Shown piece by piece: positions 12,567-24,650 of a stretch of DNA of 64,000 bases (positions are counted from its first letter, which is position 1; each line of letters opens with the position of its first letter). Below the pieces are notes generated by a model. That model saw only the letters and a list, made by a program, of their open reading frames with translations, was not told the origin of the DNA and ran no database searches. A program made the translations under genes and the position numbers. This DNA is from Triplophysa rosa (Eukaryota; Chordata; Actinopteri; Cypriniformes; Nemacheilidae). Location of the stretch: positions 3,266,161-3,330,160 of the forward strand of contig NC_079900.1 of the NCBI RefSeq assembly GCF_024868665.1, in the 5' to 3' direction.

Positions 12567-12755
12567 AGGGATAAAATAATTGATTCACCCTTTTCAAAAG
12601 AAGATATTTTGAAGAATGTTGATAACTAAACAACATTGACCCCCCCATTGACTTCCATTGTATGAACACAAAACCACAAGGACATTTCTCAAAATACCTT
12701 CTTTTGTCAAATGCAGGTTTTGAACCAAATGATGGTGACTAAATGAATTTGTGTT
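12567..12755. repeat. Palindromic MITE, degraded
   Basis: Starts at TTAA then 'agggataaaataattgattc'. It carries 'aaaagaagatattttgaaga' and 'cattgacttccattgtatga' and ends near 'gatggtgactaaatga'. The right terminal repeat is lost. Confidence 0.7.
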
Positions 12756-14139
12756 GAACTTCATTGTGTTCTCTGTTTGCACGCGTTTTGTATCCGTTTT
12801 AAAATGTATCGATTGATGTTTGAATGCAACATTGTTTCTAAGCTTTGCCTGAACTTTGCGTTTACGGCACATTTGTATTTTTCCAAGTGTAAAGATGAAT
12901 GTAGGACTGATGGTACCCAGACATGCACGGACACGACCGCATACGTTAGTCGGTGCGGGAGCTGGCCGCATGTTTTGTCAAAGAATGCCTGGTCCTGATG
13001 TGTGATCCGATCTGATCTGCACAGACCGAAAGCGAATAAGATGTTGTCTGATGATGCAACTGTGGCAACCATTATCAGAAGTAAAGGTAATATCAAAAGT
13101 GCAGAAGATCGTATTAACAGGACTGATGATAAGGCTGCTTCCCAGTGCAAATGTCATTGTCTGTTTATCCTCATCCTTGGTTTTGAGACGTTTTAGGTTG
13201 CATAACGTGTAGTGTCAGGTTAGTTTCATAAAAGCAAATGTTGATTTGAATAAAAGCGTCTACACACACCCTTTTCAACAACAGTGTGCTAAAGCAAAAC
13301 CCACGAGATCCCCGTGTTTCAGTTTTGTGTTACTTTATGAACTAATGATGACGTGGCCGCCTCGTCTTGGATTTGAGCTCATGATGTTTTTGGCTCAGAT
13401 TGAGCTTTGTTTTTCCATTTACTCAAAAATAGTAGACCGTAGCTATCCTCGTGTTGCCGTAACCGGTGGCCCGTGCGTTAAATTTCACACTGAGAGGAGA
13501 TGGCTAGGGTCCGGTTGGTTCTTAAAATGGAATGTTCCGGTCCCTCCGCTTGCGTTTCTGGCATCACCTGCGTCTTAAAAAAGCTTCCAAAGTAATGTTC
13601 ACTTTTAACTAAACGTCATGCTTTCTCAAGGGCCGTGTATGTGTGACTAACATGCTCACGGTGAGCAGATGAGTCTCTTCCTGTGACCCTCAGCAGCCGG
13701 GGGTCGGCCCGGTCGTGACCGTCTGTGTACGGCCTCCATCTATTCCTGCTTCTTCTTCTGCTGTCTTCTGCCAGGTCGTCTGGTTCTCAAGCCCCGCTGA
13801 CAGGTAGTTTAACGCTTATATCCTGCTTCCCCTTGAAGTCAGTTTCTGTCTGGAGTTCAACGCGTAGCTCCTTGTTTCCGGGCCGTGGTGAGGTCACGTC
13901 TGTACCACACACACGCTCGAGTGCAACAGAACCATCAAATTCAAGTGTCAGTTCGTTCTCGCCAATCTGTTGTATAGCTTCATAAAGAGATTAATTATTT
14001 GTGAATGTTGTTCTGTAAGTGTTGTTCTGGATCGATCAAAATGTTTCCGCCTGTTCGAGAGTGAAGCAGATGTTTTGTACATCGACACTTTCTGAAGCTC
14101 AATTCGCAGTTTTGTCTGCACACGCTAAAGTGCGAGCTC

Positions 14140-14560
14140 TTTACTTCTGCGTCAAACCTATGCCGTACTCTACGCTGTAGCGACGCGGACCGCAAACCCG
14201 ATGACCGGTCTGCTTGAAGGGAGGCTACAGGTTAAAAAACTCAGGTTTACTCATACGCATTTCCGTATGAATTATCTAAATAAATGACGTGTTTTTCTGT
14301 ATTTAACAACTCAAGCTGCAAAAGTGACTGTTAACTTGCCGCTATCACTGCTAAATGCTTCTCAAACAGCGTACACAACGAACCGCTTCTTCCTCGCCTC
14401 TTGTCTTGGTTACGCAAGCAACACGCCTGTGGACACTGACACCTAGTGGCCATTGCCTGTCGACAACGACGTAGAAGTATAAACAAAAACCGGCGCGTTG
14501 CCTATGGCGTAGAGGCTACGGCGTAGGTCTGACGCAGAAGTAAAAATCCGCCTTAAGACA
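14140..14560. repeat. MITE with long terminal inverted repeats
   Basis: 'ttacttctgcgtcaaaccta' followed by 'tgccgtactctacgctgtag' near 14,140-14,180 faces 'ctacggcgtaggtctgacgc' near 14,515-14,536, which is followed by 'agaagtaaaa'. Boundaries are approximate. Confidence 0.6.
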
Positions 14561-15553
14561 GATTTGTTCGCTTTAATGCATTTGGAAAACCAGATGTCTC
14601 GCATAGAATTATTAATGTAAACACAGATGGTTATGTTTTTACGAATATAAACACTGGACTAAAGTATGCAGCCAAATACCGGATTTGTGCACTAGCTATT
14701 GTGTTATTTATATGATTTGTCATTGTTTATTGTGTGATTTATTCTGTAAGTGATCATTTTAACTCCAAGTATTTCAACTATTTTAATAGTTTTAGTTGGC
14801 TTTTTTATGGTAAATAAGAGTATTCGTCTTTATGATAGCCATATGGTATTAAATATAAATGTATGGGCTGTCAAGTTTTGATGTTTGAAACCATCAATAT
14901 ATTGGTCATTGCATGAAAAGGGCTGATATAACACACCAAAGTTTATTCATTAACTGAAGGCATTGAGGTGTATAACGTCAAAGTCGCAAGACGTATTTGA
15001 CAGCAAAAATCTAATTGTGTTTTGATCAAAACAGTGATCTGTTACATCGTCCCAAATAAACATCATTAGTTGTGACCTGATTTCTCTTGAATTCTTATTG
15101 ACTACATGAACATTGGCATAGTGTGAGTGGCTATCCAGATGGCTTTTCTCTGTCAGCATGTGTTTATGAGAACTGTCATTGCCCTTTAGTTTATGAGGCA
15201 GTCTGGGCGTCTCTACAGCCCCCCCCCCAGAATGCTATCGCTCTTACATAAACTTTGTATGTCTTTGTGGATTGTGTTTGTTTCTTGTGTCCCATAATTC
15301 ATGCCACCTTTCATGTAAGCAACACAGTGAAAGTTGACCACGTAATAATTATATTCAAGATGGCGCCCCCTGTGGGAGACGTCTTTGTTCGCGTAGTACT
15401 TACCTACTCAAGTTTGGTATCTATGTAAAGCTTAGAATTTCAGCTTTCGGGTTCTTCTACTCTCCACAACGTCATTACAGCGGTAAGCCAATAGAGAGCG
15501 TTAAAACAAACCTGTTTCGTCTTGGCAACGGCCTGCTACACTGCCTCCGATGG

Positions 15554-15758
15554 ACAACTTTAAAGGCGATTCTTCTCAATATTTTTGGCACCCTCAGATT
15601 CCAGATTTTCAAATGGTTATATCTCTACAAAATATTGTCCTATCCTAACAAAACCATACGTCAATAAAAAAAGCTTATTTATTCAGCTTTAAGATGATGT
15701 ATTAATCTCAATTTCGTAAAATTGACCCTAATGACTGGTTTTGTGGTCCAGGGTCACA
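15554..15758. repeat. Common teleost interspersed repeat
   Basis: Runs from 'caactttaaaggcgattctt' through 'ttggcaccctcagattccag' and 'aaatattgtcctatcctaac' to 'tttgtggtccagggtcac'. I recognise this order from cyprinid genomes as a high-copy non-autonomous DNA repeat; I cannot name the family. Confidence 0.7.
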
Positions 15759-16977
15759 AATGTTCATTAAAACATGATTTTATTTAGTCGTGGAATATCT
15801 CTAAATGATAAACTACAGTAATGTGTGCTGTTTTAGTGATGAACACAAAAGCTGGTGAGCAGATGTGTTGAACTATATTACTATATCGCATGTTTTACTG
15901 GCAATCGTGTTGACCAATCAGCATCCAGAACTGAAAGTATAAAGCAATATACATACAACGCCTCTATTCAAGTCTGTTGACAGGGTTTTGTTTTATATAA
16001 ATGTCCAGAAGGGTGTAAACCGGGATTGATTTTTGTGTTTTGCCCTCTTGTAAAAACATGAGTTTAGTGTTTAATTTTGCTGTCGACTTTATTTGAACCA
16101 GATTTGTTTCTTTCTGATGAGGTCCAGCACAAAGCTCAATATTGAGTCATGTTGGATTAATAAGGTCTGTTTTGTGTTTGCCGACATGTTTTCTTGATTT
16201 TATTAGTGTGCTGAAAGCCGTGCCACGGTGTGTATTTTGGAGCATTTTGTCGACAGATTCTTTGTGATTCATCGCACAGTATAAAGATGCATTGTGAACA
16301 AAAAGGCCAAGCGATCTGTTTGTGTCATCGTACTGTATATCTTCAGATCATTATTGTGCCGTGAAAATGTGTTCTGGCAGGGCTGGTGGCCAGTTTCATT
16401 AAAATGGCACACGCGTGTGTTCGGACCGCAGCTGGTCACATTCCTCCTGAACGCCGCCTCGCTAAATCCTTTCAACTGAAGTGCATCACAGATCTGAGCG
16501 GCAGATATCGGTGGTGACTTTCTAGTGAAACATTAATATCTTCATCGCATCATTCTGACATCTGTCAGCACAAATGAATCATTGTTTTCAGTTTTTTAAC
16601 CTTTAATCACTTTGAATGCATGTTTACATTTGTTAGGTATGTACACTTTTATAAAAACGTTTTTTAATGGTTCTTTGAAGGTGTTTGATATAACTTATAG
16701 GTTCTTCAGATCAGCATCAGAGTATATTCGTTTTTTTATTGTTGTTTTATAAATATTTTGAATTCGTTTTTTACTAACTAATTTATTATTAGTTTTCATA
16801 TTAAGTTCAGTTTAATTTGTGCTTTTTTATTTGATAAATTATTATTTACTTGGTTATCTTTTAAGATGAATTTAATTTGATTTCCATTCCAGTTTTACTT
16901 TAGTTTCTATTTATCTTCAATATCTTTTGTGACTCGTCATTTCTCATTTTTATGTAGTGTAAGTTTTTATATAAGAT

Positions 16978-17228
16978 TTAAGGTCTTTGCACATACAGTC
17001 CGAAATTTTCTATATTTGGCTCTCGTTGAGTTGTTATAAAAGGCCACTCAAAATGCTTGACGGATGCGAAAAACGCAGAAAATCGAACCCGGTCCGAATT
17101 TTTTATGACGGACGAAAATATCGGAGGCAGTGTGTAAATGCGATTGACACAACGTGAGGTCGTATTTATTTTTTAACGTGAGGAAATTTCGGACGCAAAT
17201 TTCGGACTCGATGTGCAATGGGCTTTAG
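16978..17228. repeat. Probable MITE with inverted ends
   Basis: Left 'tttgcacatacagtccgaaa' and right 'ttcggactcgatgtgcaatg' are imperfect inverted repeats, with further 'tcggac' and 'gtccgaa' words inside. Coding potential is absent. Confidence 0.55.
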
Positions 17229-18643
17229 GCCAGTATTTTATTTGATATCAACAAACAGAAATGCGTTAATAATTTTAGTAAACTATAATAACCTTGATTA
17301 GCATATAGGTTTGTTTCCTCTGTAAGACATTATTGTGTGTGTGTATTTCTCAAGAACTGGAGAGTAAGGGGTTTCTTGGAGAACTTGAACGGTTTCTTTC
17401 GGCTCTGTTATTTGGAAACTATCAGACCTTTGCTCTGATTGGACGGGTCTCTTCTGGAACAGACGCAGGTGCTAATCAGATCTGGATTTGTTTTGTGAAA
17501 TCTTGTCGTGGTTGTCACAGCCCACACGCACCTGTTTGGCAAGAAGCATGCCGTGCGCGTACACCCGGTGATGACACCTGCAATTACAGGACCTGGGACG
17601 ACATTTTTTATAATCTGATAAGCCGCTGTGAGATACTTCTTTACAGTACATTTAGTATTCCCAGTCCGAGTGTTTAACCATTAAAACAGTGATATAATGG
17701 TACATTTGACGGCCAATGTTGACCGGCATCAGTTCTTTATTTTAACGTTGTATTTGACCGTTTATTCAGGCTTCAGGAATGAAACTGTGTGTTTCTAGAG
17801 CTCTGTGCTTTCACACACACGACTGCAGGGTGTCTGTAGATGTGTGTGAAATTGTAAGGCTTGTCAGTGTTTGATATACAGAGCCTGTAGACTCTCACAC
17901 TCTCTCTCATCTGTTCAGTGACGTGTTCGTGGGTTAACTATCGAACGCTCTGGGAAGAGGAAGTTGTGTCGCTCTCTTTACGTGCTCGTAAAGCAATCAC
18001 TGATGTTTCCCACAATGCAATGTGTGTCCAGAAGGAGGCTGCAATGATGAATTGTGGACCGATGATGATACACACACACGCTTGTTGCATGAGTGATGTC
18101 ATTCCATAGACTTCTATTGGTTTTATTTTAAGCTCTGATATTTCTTACCCCCTAAGCCTCACAGAAACACGCATGGTATCAGATTGAAAGAAAAACATGA
18201 ATTGGCCAATTTATGAGCCTTTTGTTATGATTATTTATTTGGCTCTATATATTAATATATTCAATACCGTACACACAGACACAGGTCAAGCCCCTCCCAT
18301 CTGCCTGTCCGTCAGTTTGTCCCCGCCTCTCCATTCCACCTGCACGCTTATCTACAACTCTGACATCTCGCACACTAACACACCGGCTGTATTCAGCCTC
18401 CAGGCCTCTGTGTTTAATAACATAACCAGTGTCCGTCATCGAAATGATAGTAATATTCTGTACGTGGCCTTTATCCGCTGATCTCCAACGCACCTGGAGG
18501 TTATTTCATGGCTGAATTGGAGTTTGCTGACAGCTATGATGCTCACGGGGGCCGAATTCCTGTTACGTTCTGATATGAATGTTGACGCAAAGCAGAGTTT
18601 ACCCTCTGACGCTCACATTCAAAGGGTAGAAGGGCACTTTTAA

Positions 18644-19999
18644 AGGAGACATCAGATGAAAACCCCGCTTTTTCTGTGTTTAAGTGCTATAATCGGGTCC
18701 CCGGTGCATCTAGCAACCCAGAAAACGTGAAAAATAAGAACCCAGTAAGTTTGTTTTGGCGTGCCTTTCCCTGCAAGCATGTGAGAAATCGAGCCGTTCA
18801 GATTTCGCTCCGATTGTGACGTCCAAAGCGGATTTTATTGTAATGTTACCGCCCCTTAATCTACACAGTTCCACCCACCGCGCTCCGCCATTGTTGTTTT
18901 CACAAGCGACAGCGGTGTACGTGACGCCATGGCTAAAGTTCGTGCAATGTAGTCGCTGCACAGAGTCCAAACCTAGGAAGAGACAGGAGTGGATTTATTT
19001 TATTTTTAGTGGAAATCCATCAGAAACCATAAGTAAAAACCTGCTTGTTTGCGCGAATCACTTTAAACCGGAGTGCTTTTTCAACCTGCGACATGCAGTA
19101 CAAGCAGGATTAGCTTCAAAGTTGTTCCTCAAGAGGGATCGAGACCAACTGAATGAGACAAAACTGCGGATGTAAGTAATATTTATCAACAGTCTGAATT
19201 GACATAAATGTACCGTATATATAGGAGGATAACGTTAGCATATGATAGCGAAGGGATCTAAGTCAGTCACAGGCTAAATAGAACATTCAAAGCCAGTGTT
19301 AAACTTACTGTATATAAGTGCAGATGGACACTTGGAGTTTAGCTGTATGAATGTTAACACATTATGTGCGTTAATATGTTTAGCTGCGGCAAGCTGTTTG
19401 TTTTGCTAATGAACGGGCGAACACTGGGGTTAGTTTCGTTTTAAACGTCTCAAATCATTCGTGCTTAGGCTGAAAAATCTGTCACAGCAAACTAGCTCTC
19501 ACGTTGTGTGTGTAACGTTATAACTTGTCAATGACGAGCGCTAAAATCCATGTAATACCGCTGAGATCTGCAGTGGATTCTGTGGATTTTAGGTAAGCAT
19601 ACACGCACAACGTAAGCGCATTAGCTGTTTGCTGTGACTGATTTTTTTGTCTCCGGACGAATGATTTGAGACGTTTAAGACGAAACCGCAGAGGAATTCA
19701 GGAAACATCATTTAGCTAAACCATTGCCATGGCAGTGTAGTACACGTGTGTTGTGTTAGTACACGTGTGTTGTGTTGACACGCCGGACAGAAGGGGGGGG
19801 GGGGTTCGCTGTAACTCATTATCATTTAAAGAGACATGCACCAAAACGGGTTGCTGTGAGCATAGCTGTTTTTGACGAGGCAAGAAGGGTTTTGTTTACA
19901 CAGCTATCGAGTGTTTTTAAGCAAAATATGTTCCAGACATTTCATGAAGACCCTAATAAGTCATACCAACTTGTTGAAAGTGCTCGTCTGAGGAGACCT
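18644..19999 (+). mobile_element. Kolobok-like TTAA element carrying a THAP-like remnant
   Basis: The left end 'aggagacatcagatgaaaac' follows TTAA (18,640-18,643). The right end precedes TTAA (20,000-20,003) after a segment, 'catttaaagagacatgcacc' to 'accctaataagtcataccaa', that I recognise as the 3' part of a widespread fish repeat. The right terminal repeat is damaged ('gaggagacct'), so the right boundary is less secure. A THAP-type domain plus TTAA would fit the Kolobok superfamily. Confidence 0.5.
18928..19171 (+). pseudogene. THAP-like domain exon, decayed
   Basis: The open frame contains CSRC, then W-I-Y-F-I-F, then CANHFKPECFFNL and GLASKLFLKRD, ending at a 'gtaagt' donor. C-x2-C with a later C-x2-H and a conserved W is the C2CH zinc-binding layout of THAP domains, known from Kolobok and P-element transposases and host THAP genes. 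The spacing between the Cys pairs is about 30 residues, shorter than usual. An ATG at 18,929 in another frame hits a stop after seven codons, so this looks like a dead copy. Confidence 0.55.
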
Positions 20000-20257
20000 T
20001 TAATGTTCAGATTTCAAGGAAGGGGCTTTGTTCTATAGATTGTATAACCGTTCGAAATTTGGCACGCCTCTTGTACCGTTTAGTTTTTTTTTTAATTAAA
20101 TTTCGTTTTATTTTATTTCTATAGTGCTTTTCACGGTTTTGTATTGTTGCAAATAAACTTTACACGCATATAGGAAGATACAGTTTTTAAAAAGAAAGTA
20201 TAGAGTATATGGCGCAGTGGATGTGTGTTAAGAACGCCTGTTTTCACTGTTTGTCAA

Positions 20258-21608
20258 ACATTTGTCAACAGCTGTAAAGTGCTAAACAAATGGCATCGCA
20301 CAACACCTGCACTGAGCAATACTACTAATGCGAGCTGCCAAAAATCAGCCTTTATCTCTTTGTCGACTGATTTGATCCGATGTTTGCACAAAAAAAGAAA
20401 TGTTAAAAATGCAAATTCACTATTTTCTTATGAAAATGTACAACTGCAGCGATGACAGAGCAACTGACTCCTGCGTGTTTACTTTGTTTTCTTTTGTCAT
20501 CTACCAGTTGCGCCTGGTCCCTATCCCATAATCCCCAGCGGCCGCTGACCGATCTCTGTCCTGTCGATGCACTTTTCAGATGCACGCTCATTAAATGTTG
20601 GCCAGCCAGTGTGTGAATAACTCGGTGTGCCTGCGGGAATCATTTGGGTTTGACCCGTGTCTCCGTTTATTAGCCAAACTCAGTTGAACAGTGCACGTAT
20701 GATGTGTATTTCGTGTCCTAAAACATTGTAGTAATTGAATTGTGTGCGTGTGTGTCACATGATCCTCTGTGGTCCGTGCAGGTTTACGTCTGGATTAGCG
20801 GCAGAACGTCCCTCCACCCCCCAGTTTAACAACAACAACACGCGTGTGTGTTCTTGTGTGTGTGCGCTCACAGCTTTAGTCACTGGAGGATGACGTCCCT
20901 AAGTGTTTTAGCATTCATTCATGACGGACAGACTGCCGTCTGGACACATACACACACGTCCTTTTCACGTTCAGTTGTGTGAGAAAATGTTTCCTGGGTT
21001 TAGCGGCGAAGTGAAGCGTACCTTCATTTAAGTGCGTTCTTCTTTCTCCCAGAGGAATGTCCCAGATGTTGCTCCTTTATAACTTTAAACTGAGATTATT
21101 TATTGTAGCTTCACCTGCGTAATGTTAACATTTAAAAGAATGTTCAATAAAAACAGGCCAATTGTTCATCCGTGAAATGACGGAATAATGTATCTAATAA
21201 CTAACCAGTGTGGTAAAAGATTGATCTCCATTTTATCTCATTGCTGTTAATAATAATAATAATAATAATTTAGGGCATAAATAATTCAGAAATGCTTTTA
21301 AATACTGTGTTGAAATTTGAGTTTCTGGTCGACATGTGAGATTTCTGTGAGAAATGAGAAACATTTGAGAAGCAAAATGTTGAACCGTACATTTAATCTC
21401 ATTATTTATGAGAAACAAGCGCGATATCAAAAGTGGCAGAAGATATTATAAGCAATAAGTTCATTCAATATAATTCAATTCAGATTTATTATTTATTTAC
21501 TTTTTTACAATCTTGTATTGTTTAAAAAACAGCATTACAATAAAAATAAAAAGTATTTTTTATATATAATAATATAATATTAGAAGAGTTTGGTTCCAAA
21601 ATGAGATC
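20258..21608 (+). repeat. Large direct duplication, copy 1
   Basis: From 'acatttgtcaacagctgtaa' to 'gtttggttccaaaatgagat', immediately before the undetermined base at 21,610. Nearly identical to copy 2; see that entry. The sequence itself holds no gene; a (TAA)n run lies near 21,248. Confidence 0.95.
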
Positions 21609-21610
21609 GN

Positions 21611-22984
21611 ACATTTGTCAACAGCTGTAAAGTGCTAAACAAATGGCATCGCACAACACCTGCACTGAGCAATACTACTAATGCGAGCTGCCAAAAATCA
21701 GCCTTTATCTCTTTGTCGACTGATTTGATCCGATGTTTGCACAAAAAAAGAAATGTTAAAAATGCAAATTCACTATTTTCTTATGAAAATGTACAACTGC
21801 AGCGATGACAGAGCAACTGACTCCTGCGTGTTTACTTTGTTTTCTTTTGTCATCTACCAGTTGCGCCTGGTCCCTATCCCATAATCCCCAGCGGCCGCTG
21901 ACCGATCTCTGTCCTGTCGATGCACTTTTCAGATGCACGCTCATTAAATGTTGGCCAGCCAGTGTGTGAATAACTCGGTGTGCCTGCGGGAATCATTTGG
22001 GTTTGACCCGTGTCTCCGTTTATTAGCCAAACTCAGTTGAACAGTGCACGTATGATGTGTATTTCGTGTCCTAAAACATTGTAGTAATTGAATTGTGTGC
22101 GTGTGTGTCACATGATCCTCTGTGGTCCGTGCAGGTTTACGTCTGGATTAGCGGCAGAACGTCCCTCCACCCCCCAGTTTAACAACAACAACACGCGTGT
22201 GTGTTCTTGTGTGTGTGCGCTCACAGCTTTAGTCACTGGAGGATGACGTCCCTAAGTGTTTTAGCATTCATTCATGACGGACAGACTGCCGTCTGGACAC
22301 ATACACACACGTCCTTTTCACGTTCAGTTGTGTGAGAAAATGTTTCCTGGGTTTAGCGGCGAAGTGAAGCGTACCTTCATTTAAGTGCGTTCTTCTTTCT
22401 CCCAGAGGAATGTCCCAGATGTTGCTCCTTTATAACTTTAAACTGAGATTATTTATTGTAGCTTCACCTGCGTAATGTTAACATTTAAAAGAATGTTCAA
22501 TAAAAACAGGCCAATTGTTCATCCGTGAAATGACGGAATAATGTAACTAATAACTAACCATTGTGGTAAAAGATTGATCTCCATTTTATCTCATTGCTGT
22601 TAATAATAATAATAATAATAATAATTTAGGGCATAAATAATTCAGAAATGCTTTTAAATACTGTGATGAAATTTGAGTTCATGTAAAAATCTCTGCAGTT
22701 TCTGGTCGACATGTGAGATTTCTGTGAGAAATGAGAAACATTTGAGAAGCAAAATGTTGAACCGTACATTTTATCTCATTATTTATGAGAAACAAGCGCG
22801 ATATCAAAAGTGTCAGAAGATATTATAAGCAATAAGTTCATTCAATATAATTCAATTCAGATTTATTATTTATTTACTTTTTTACAATCTTGTATTGTTT
22901 AAAAAACAGCATTACAATAAAAATAAAAAGTATTTTTATATATAATAATATAATATTAGAAGAGTTTGGTTCCAAAATGAGATC
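21611..22984 (+). repeat. Large direct duplication, copy 2
   Basis: Repeats copy 1 from its first base after the 'n'. Differences seen are a handful of substitutions, a longer (TAA)n run, and an extra ~21-bp segment near 22,680 ('atgtaaaaatctctgcag') absent from copy 1. The divergence level and the gap base at the junction fit two haplotypes placed in series by an assembler rather than a biological duplication. Confidence 0.95.
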
Positions 22985-23216
22985 AAAATCATGTTTTTTA
23001 ATTATGGTATCGTGTGTTTATTGTGGTAATTAGCAGTATTTTTTGAGTTATTATGGATTAAAACAAAACAAACCAACCTCAGTTTGATTGATATTAATTG
23101 GAATGCACAATAAAAATTAGAGTTATCTCATTTTGGAAACAAACTCTCCATTTATTATAATAATAATATTTATAAAAATGAATATTAAATGTATAGCATA
23201 CTTATATAAATATATT

Positions 23217-23360
23217 TAATAGGACACTCAAAAAGTTTCATCGTGATTAATCGCATCCAGAATAAAAGTTTGTGTTTACATAATATATGTCTGTGTACTG
23301 CGCGTATTGATTTCTGTATTTATAAACACATACACATGCATGTATTAATCGTTGAATTGA
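23217..23360. repeat. Partial hAT-type MITE ('gattaatcgcatccagaata' family)
   Basis: Contains 'cgtgattaatcgcatccaga' then 'taaaagtttgtgtttacata', as in the two complete copies at 57.2-58.1 kb. Only the left arm remains, followed by 'cacatacacatgcatgtatt'. Confidence 0.7.
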
Positions 23361-24595
23361 TTGATAAATATTAACTAATATATTGAGAAGATGTGAGTTT
23401 GCGGAGGAAAAACTCTTCAGAGAAAGTCTTCAAAATGTGCTCACTGCTGTTGAAAAGATGATGATTTTTCTTCTTTTATTTTGTGGGAAGTTGTCGGCAT
23501 GAGAAACCTGCAGATTCATGGCAGTGAGAAACAGAAACAGTGTGGAGATTTATTGTGGCGTATATGACGGGTGGGTGTGGGAACGTTTGAGGTGTTCGTG
23601 TATTTCCTGCGGAGAAACTTTCGACATGGGAACGCGGAGTCGCTCTAACAAAGCGTGGAGACCCCTTACTGACTTCAGAGGCCTGAGGCGAAAACTGGGG
23701 GAGGAGAAGCCAACCGTCAAACACACCATCCCACCCATCACCGATCCCCAGAGAAACAGCTTGCCAGTGGAGTTTAGGGCACCCGTCCAAACATACAGTA
23801 CCAGCTGATAGTGTTCGGCGTGGCCTGACATGTTGAGTTCTTTACGGCTAACTCACTTCTACATTTCATGAGAAAGATAAGCAACCGCTTTCCAAATTGT
23901 AAGATTGAATAGAACAAATGATTTGGATTATATGAAACAATTTCTGCTTTAATCTTGTTCATGAAAACCAGACACGGATGAAATTCCCGGTCATTAATGC
24001 GCTTTGACAAAATGACACTCATTCTTCAGAAGCTTTTTTATGCACTGAAGTTGAAAAAAAAATCATGGCACGACATCAATAGGTTTTGGGTAACCTATTC
24101 CTTTAAACGGCCCACACAATCCTTCCCGCTGGTGAACTTCTCTGGCATTCTGTGGTTTTCCTAAAACTCGCAGGAACTTTAAGAAATCACTTCTATCCCT
24201 CGAAGGCGTTTGATGTGGTCGAACGGTTTGATCTGGTAACTTTGATCGGGTTTGACTGAAGCAGGAAACGCGCCTGTGACTTAAAATAGATGCGGTGACC
24301 CCGGCGTGTGTCGCCCGAGCTCACCCGGCTCATGCTTGGGGGCGTCATCTTGCGGGAGGATGAATGTGACATTGTCATATTGTGAGAGACCCGGAGCGCT
24401 TAAATTTCATCCTGGGGTCAAGAGGTCAGCCTAAAATGACAGGCATCTGATGTTCTCGACGTTTGTTTCTGATCAATGATAGAGATTGTTCAAGCGTTGT
24501 TGCGGGGTTCTGCAATGCAACGTTTATTTGGTTGACTCTACCGCCACCTTGTGGTAGTTTAGCGTCGGTTCATTTGCGTCTGGTTTTATTTGCAG

Positions 24596-24650
24596 GACTC
24601 TGATGCCTCTGTTCGATCCTGATACCGGACTGCTCACAGTGTCTGGAAAC
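24596..24650 (+). CDS. coro7: coro7 exon: end of first propeller
   Basis: Acceptor tttgcag, donor gtacgt. Enters with one base of a split codon and encodes TLMPLFDPDTGLLTVSGN, the D-P-D-T-G motif of the last blade of propeller 1. It is the most upstream exon I can find. Confidence 0.95.

Larger units (their letters stand above)
1..24595. other. Gene-poor region upstream of the first visible coro7 exon
   Basis: No exon of a recognisable protein was found on either strand. Open reading frames here are under 140 codons, with no family motif except the transposon remnants listed separately. The region is either a very large 5' intron of coro7, intergenic sequence, or both. The coronin-7 N-terminal propeller exons, with their expected WD motifs, were looked for and not seen. 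The stretches 1-1,430, 3,901-5,539, 6,100-7,490, 12,760-14,130, 15,760-16,970, 17,230-18,640 and 23,361-24,595 hold only unremarkable AT-rich sequence and short repeat scraps to my eye. I cannot exclude short non-coding exons or enhancers. Confidence 0.6.

Noticed and set aside
17333..17677. 114-codon plus-strand open frame
   Set aside because: No recognisable motif, begins in a GT repeat, and no supporting neighbouring exon.
23476..23831. Overlapping open frames on both strands near 23.5-23.8 kb
   Set aside because: Both strands and several frames are open without family similarity; typical of moderately GC-rich non-coding DNA.
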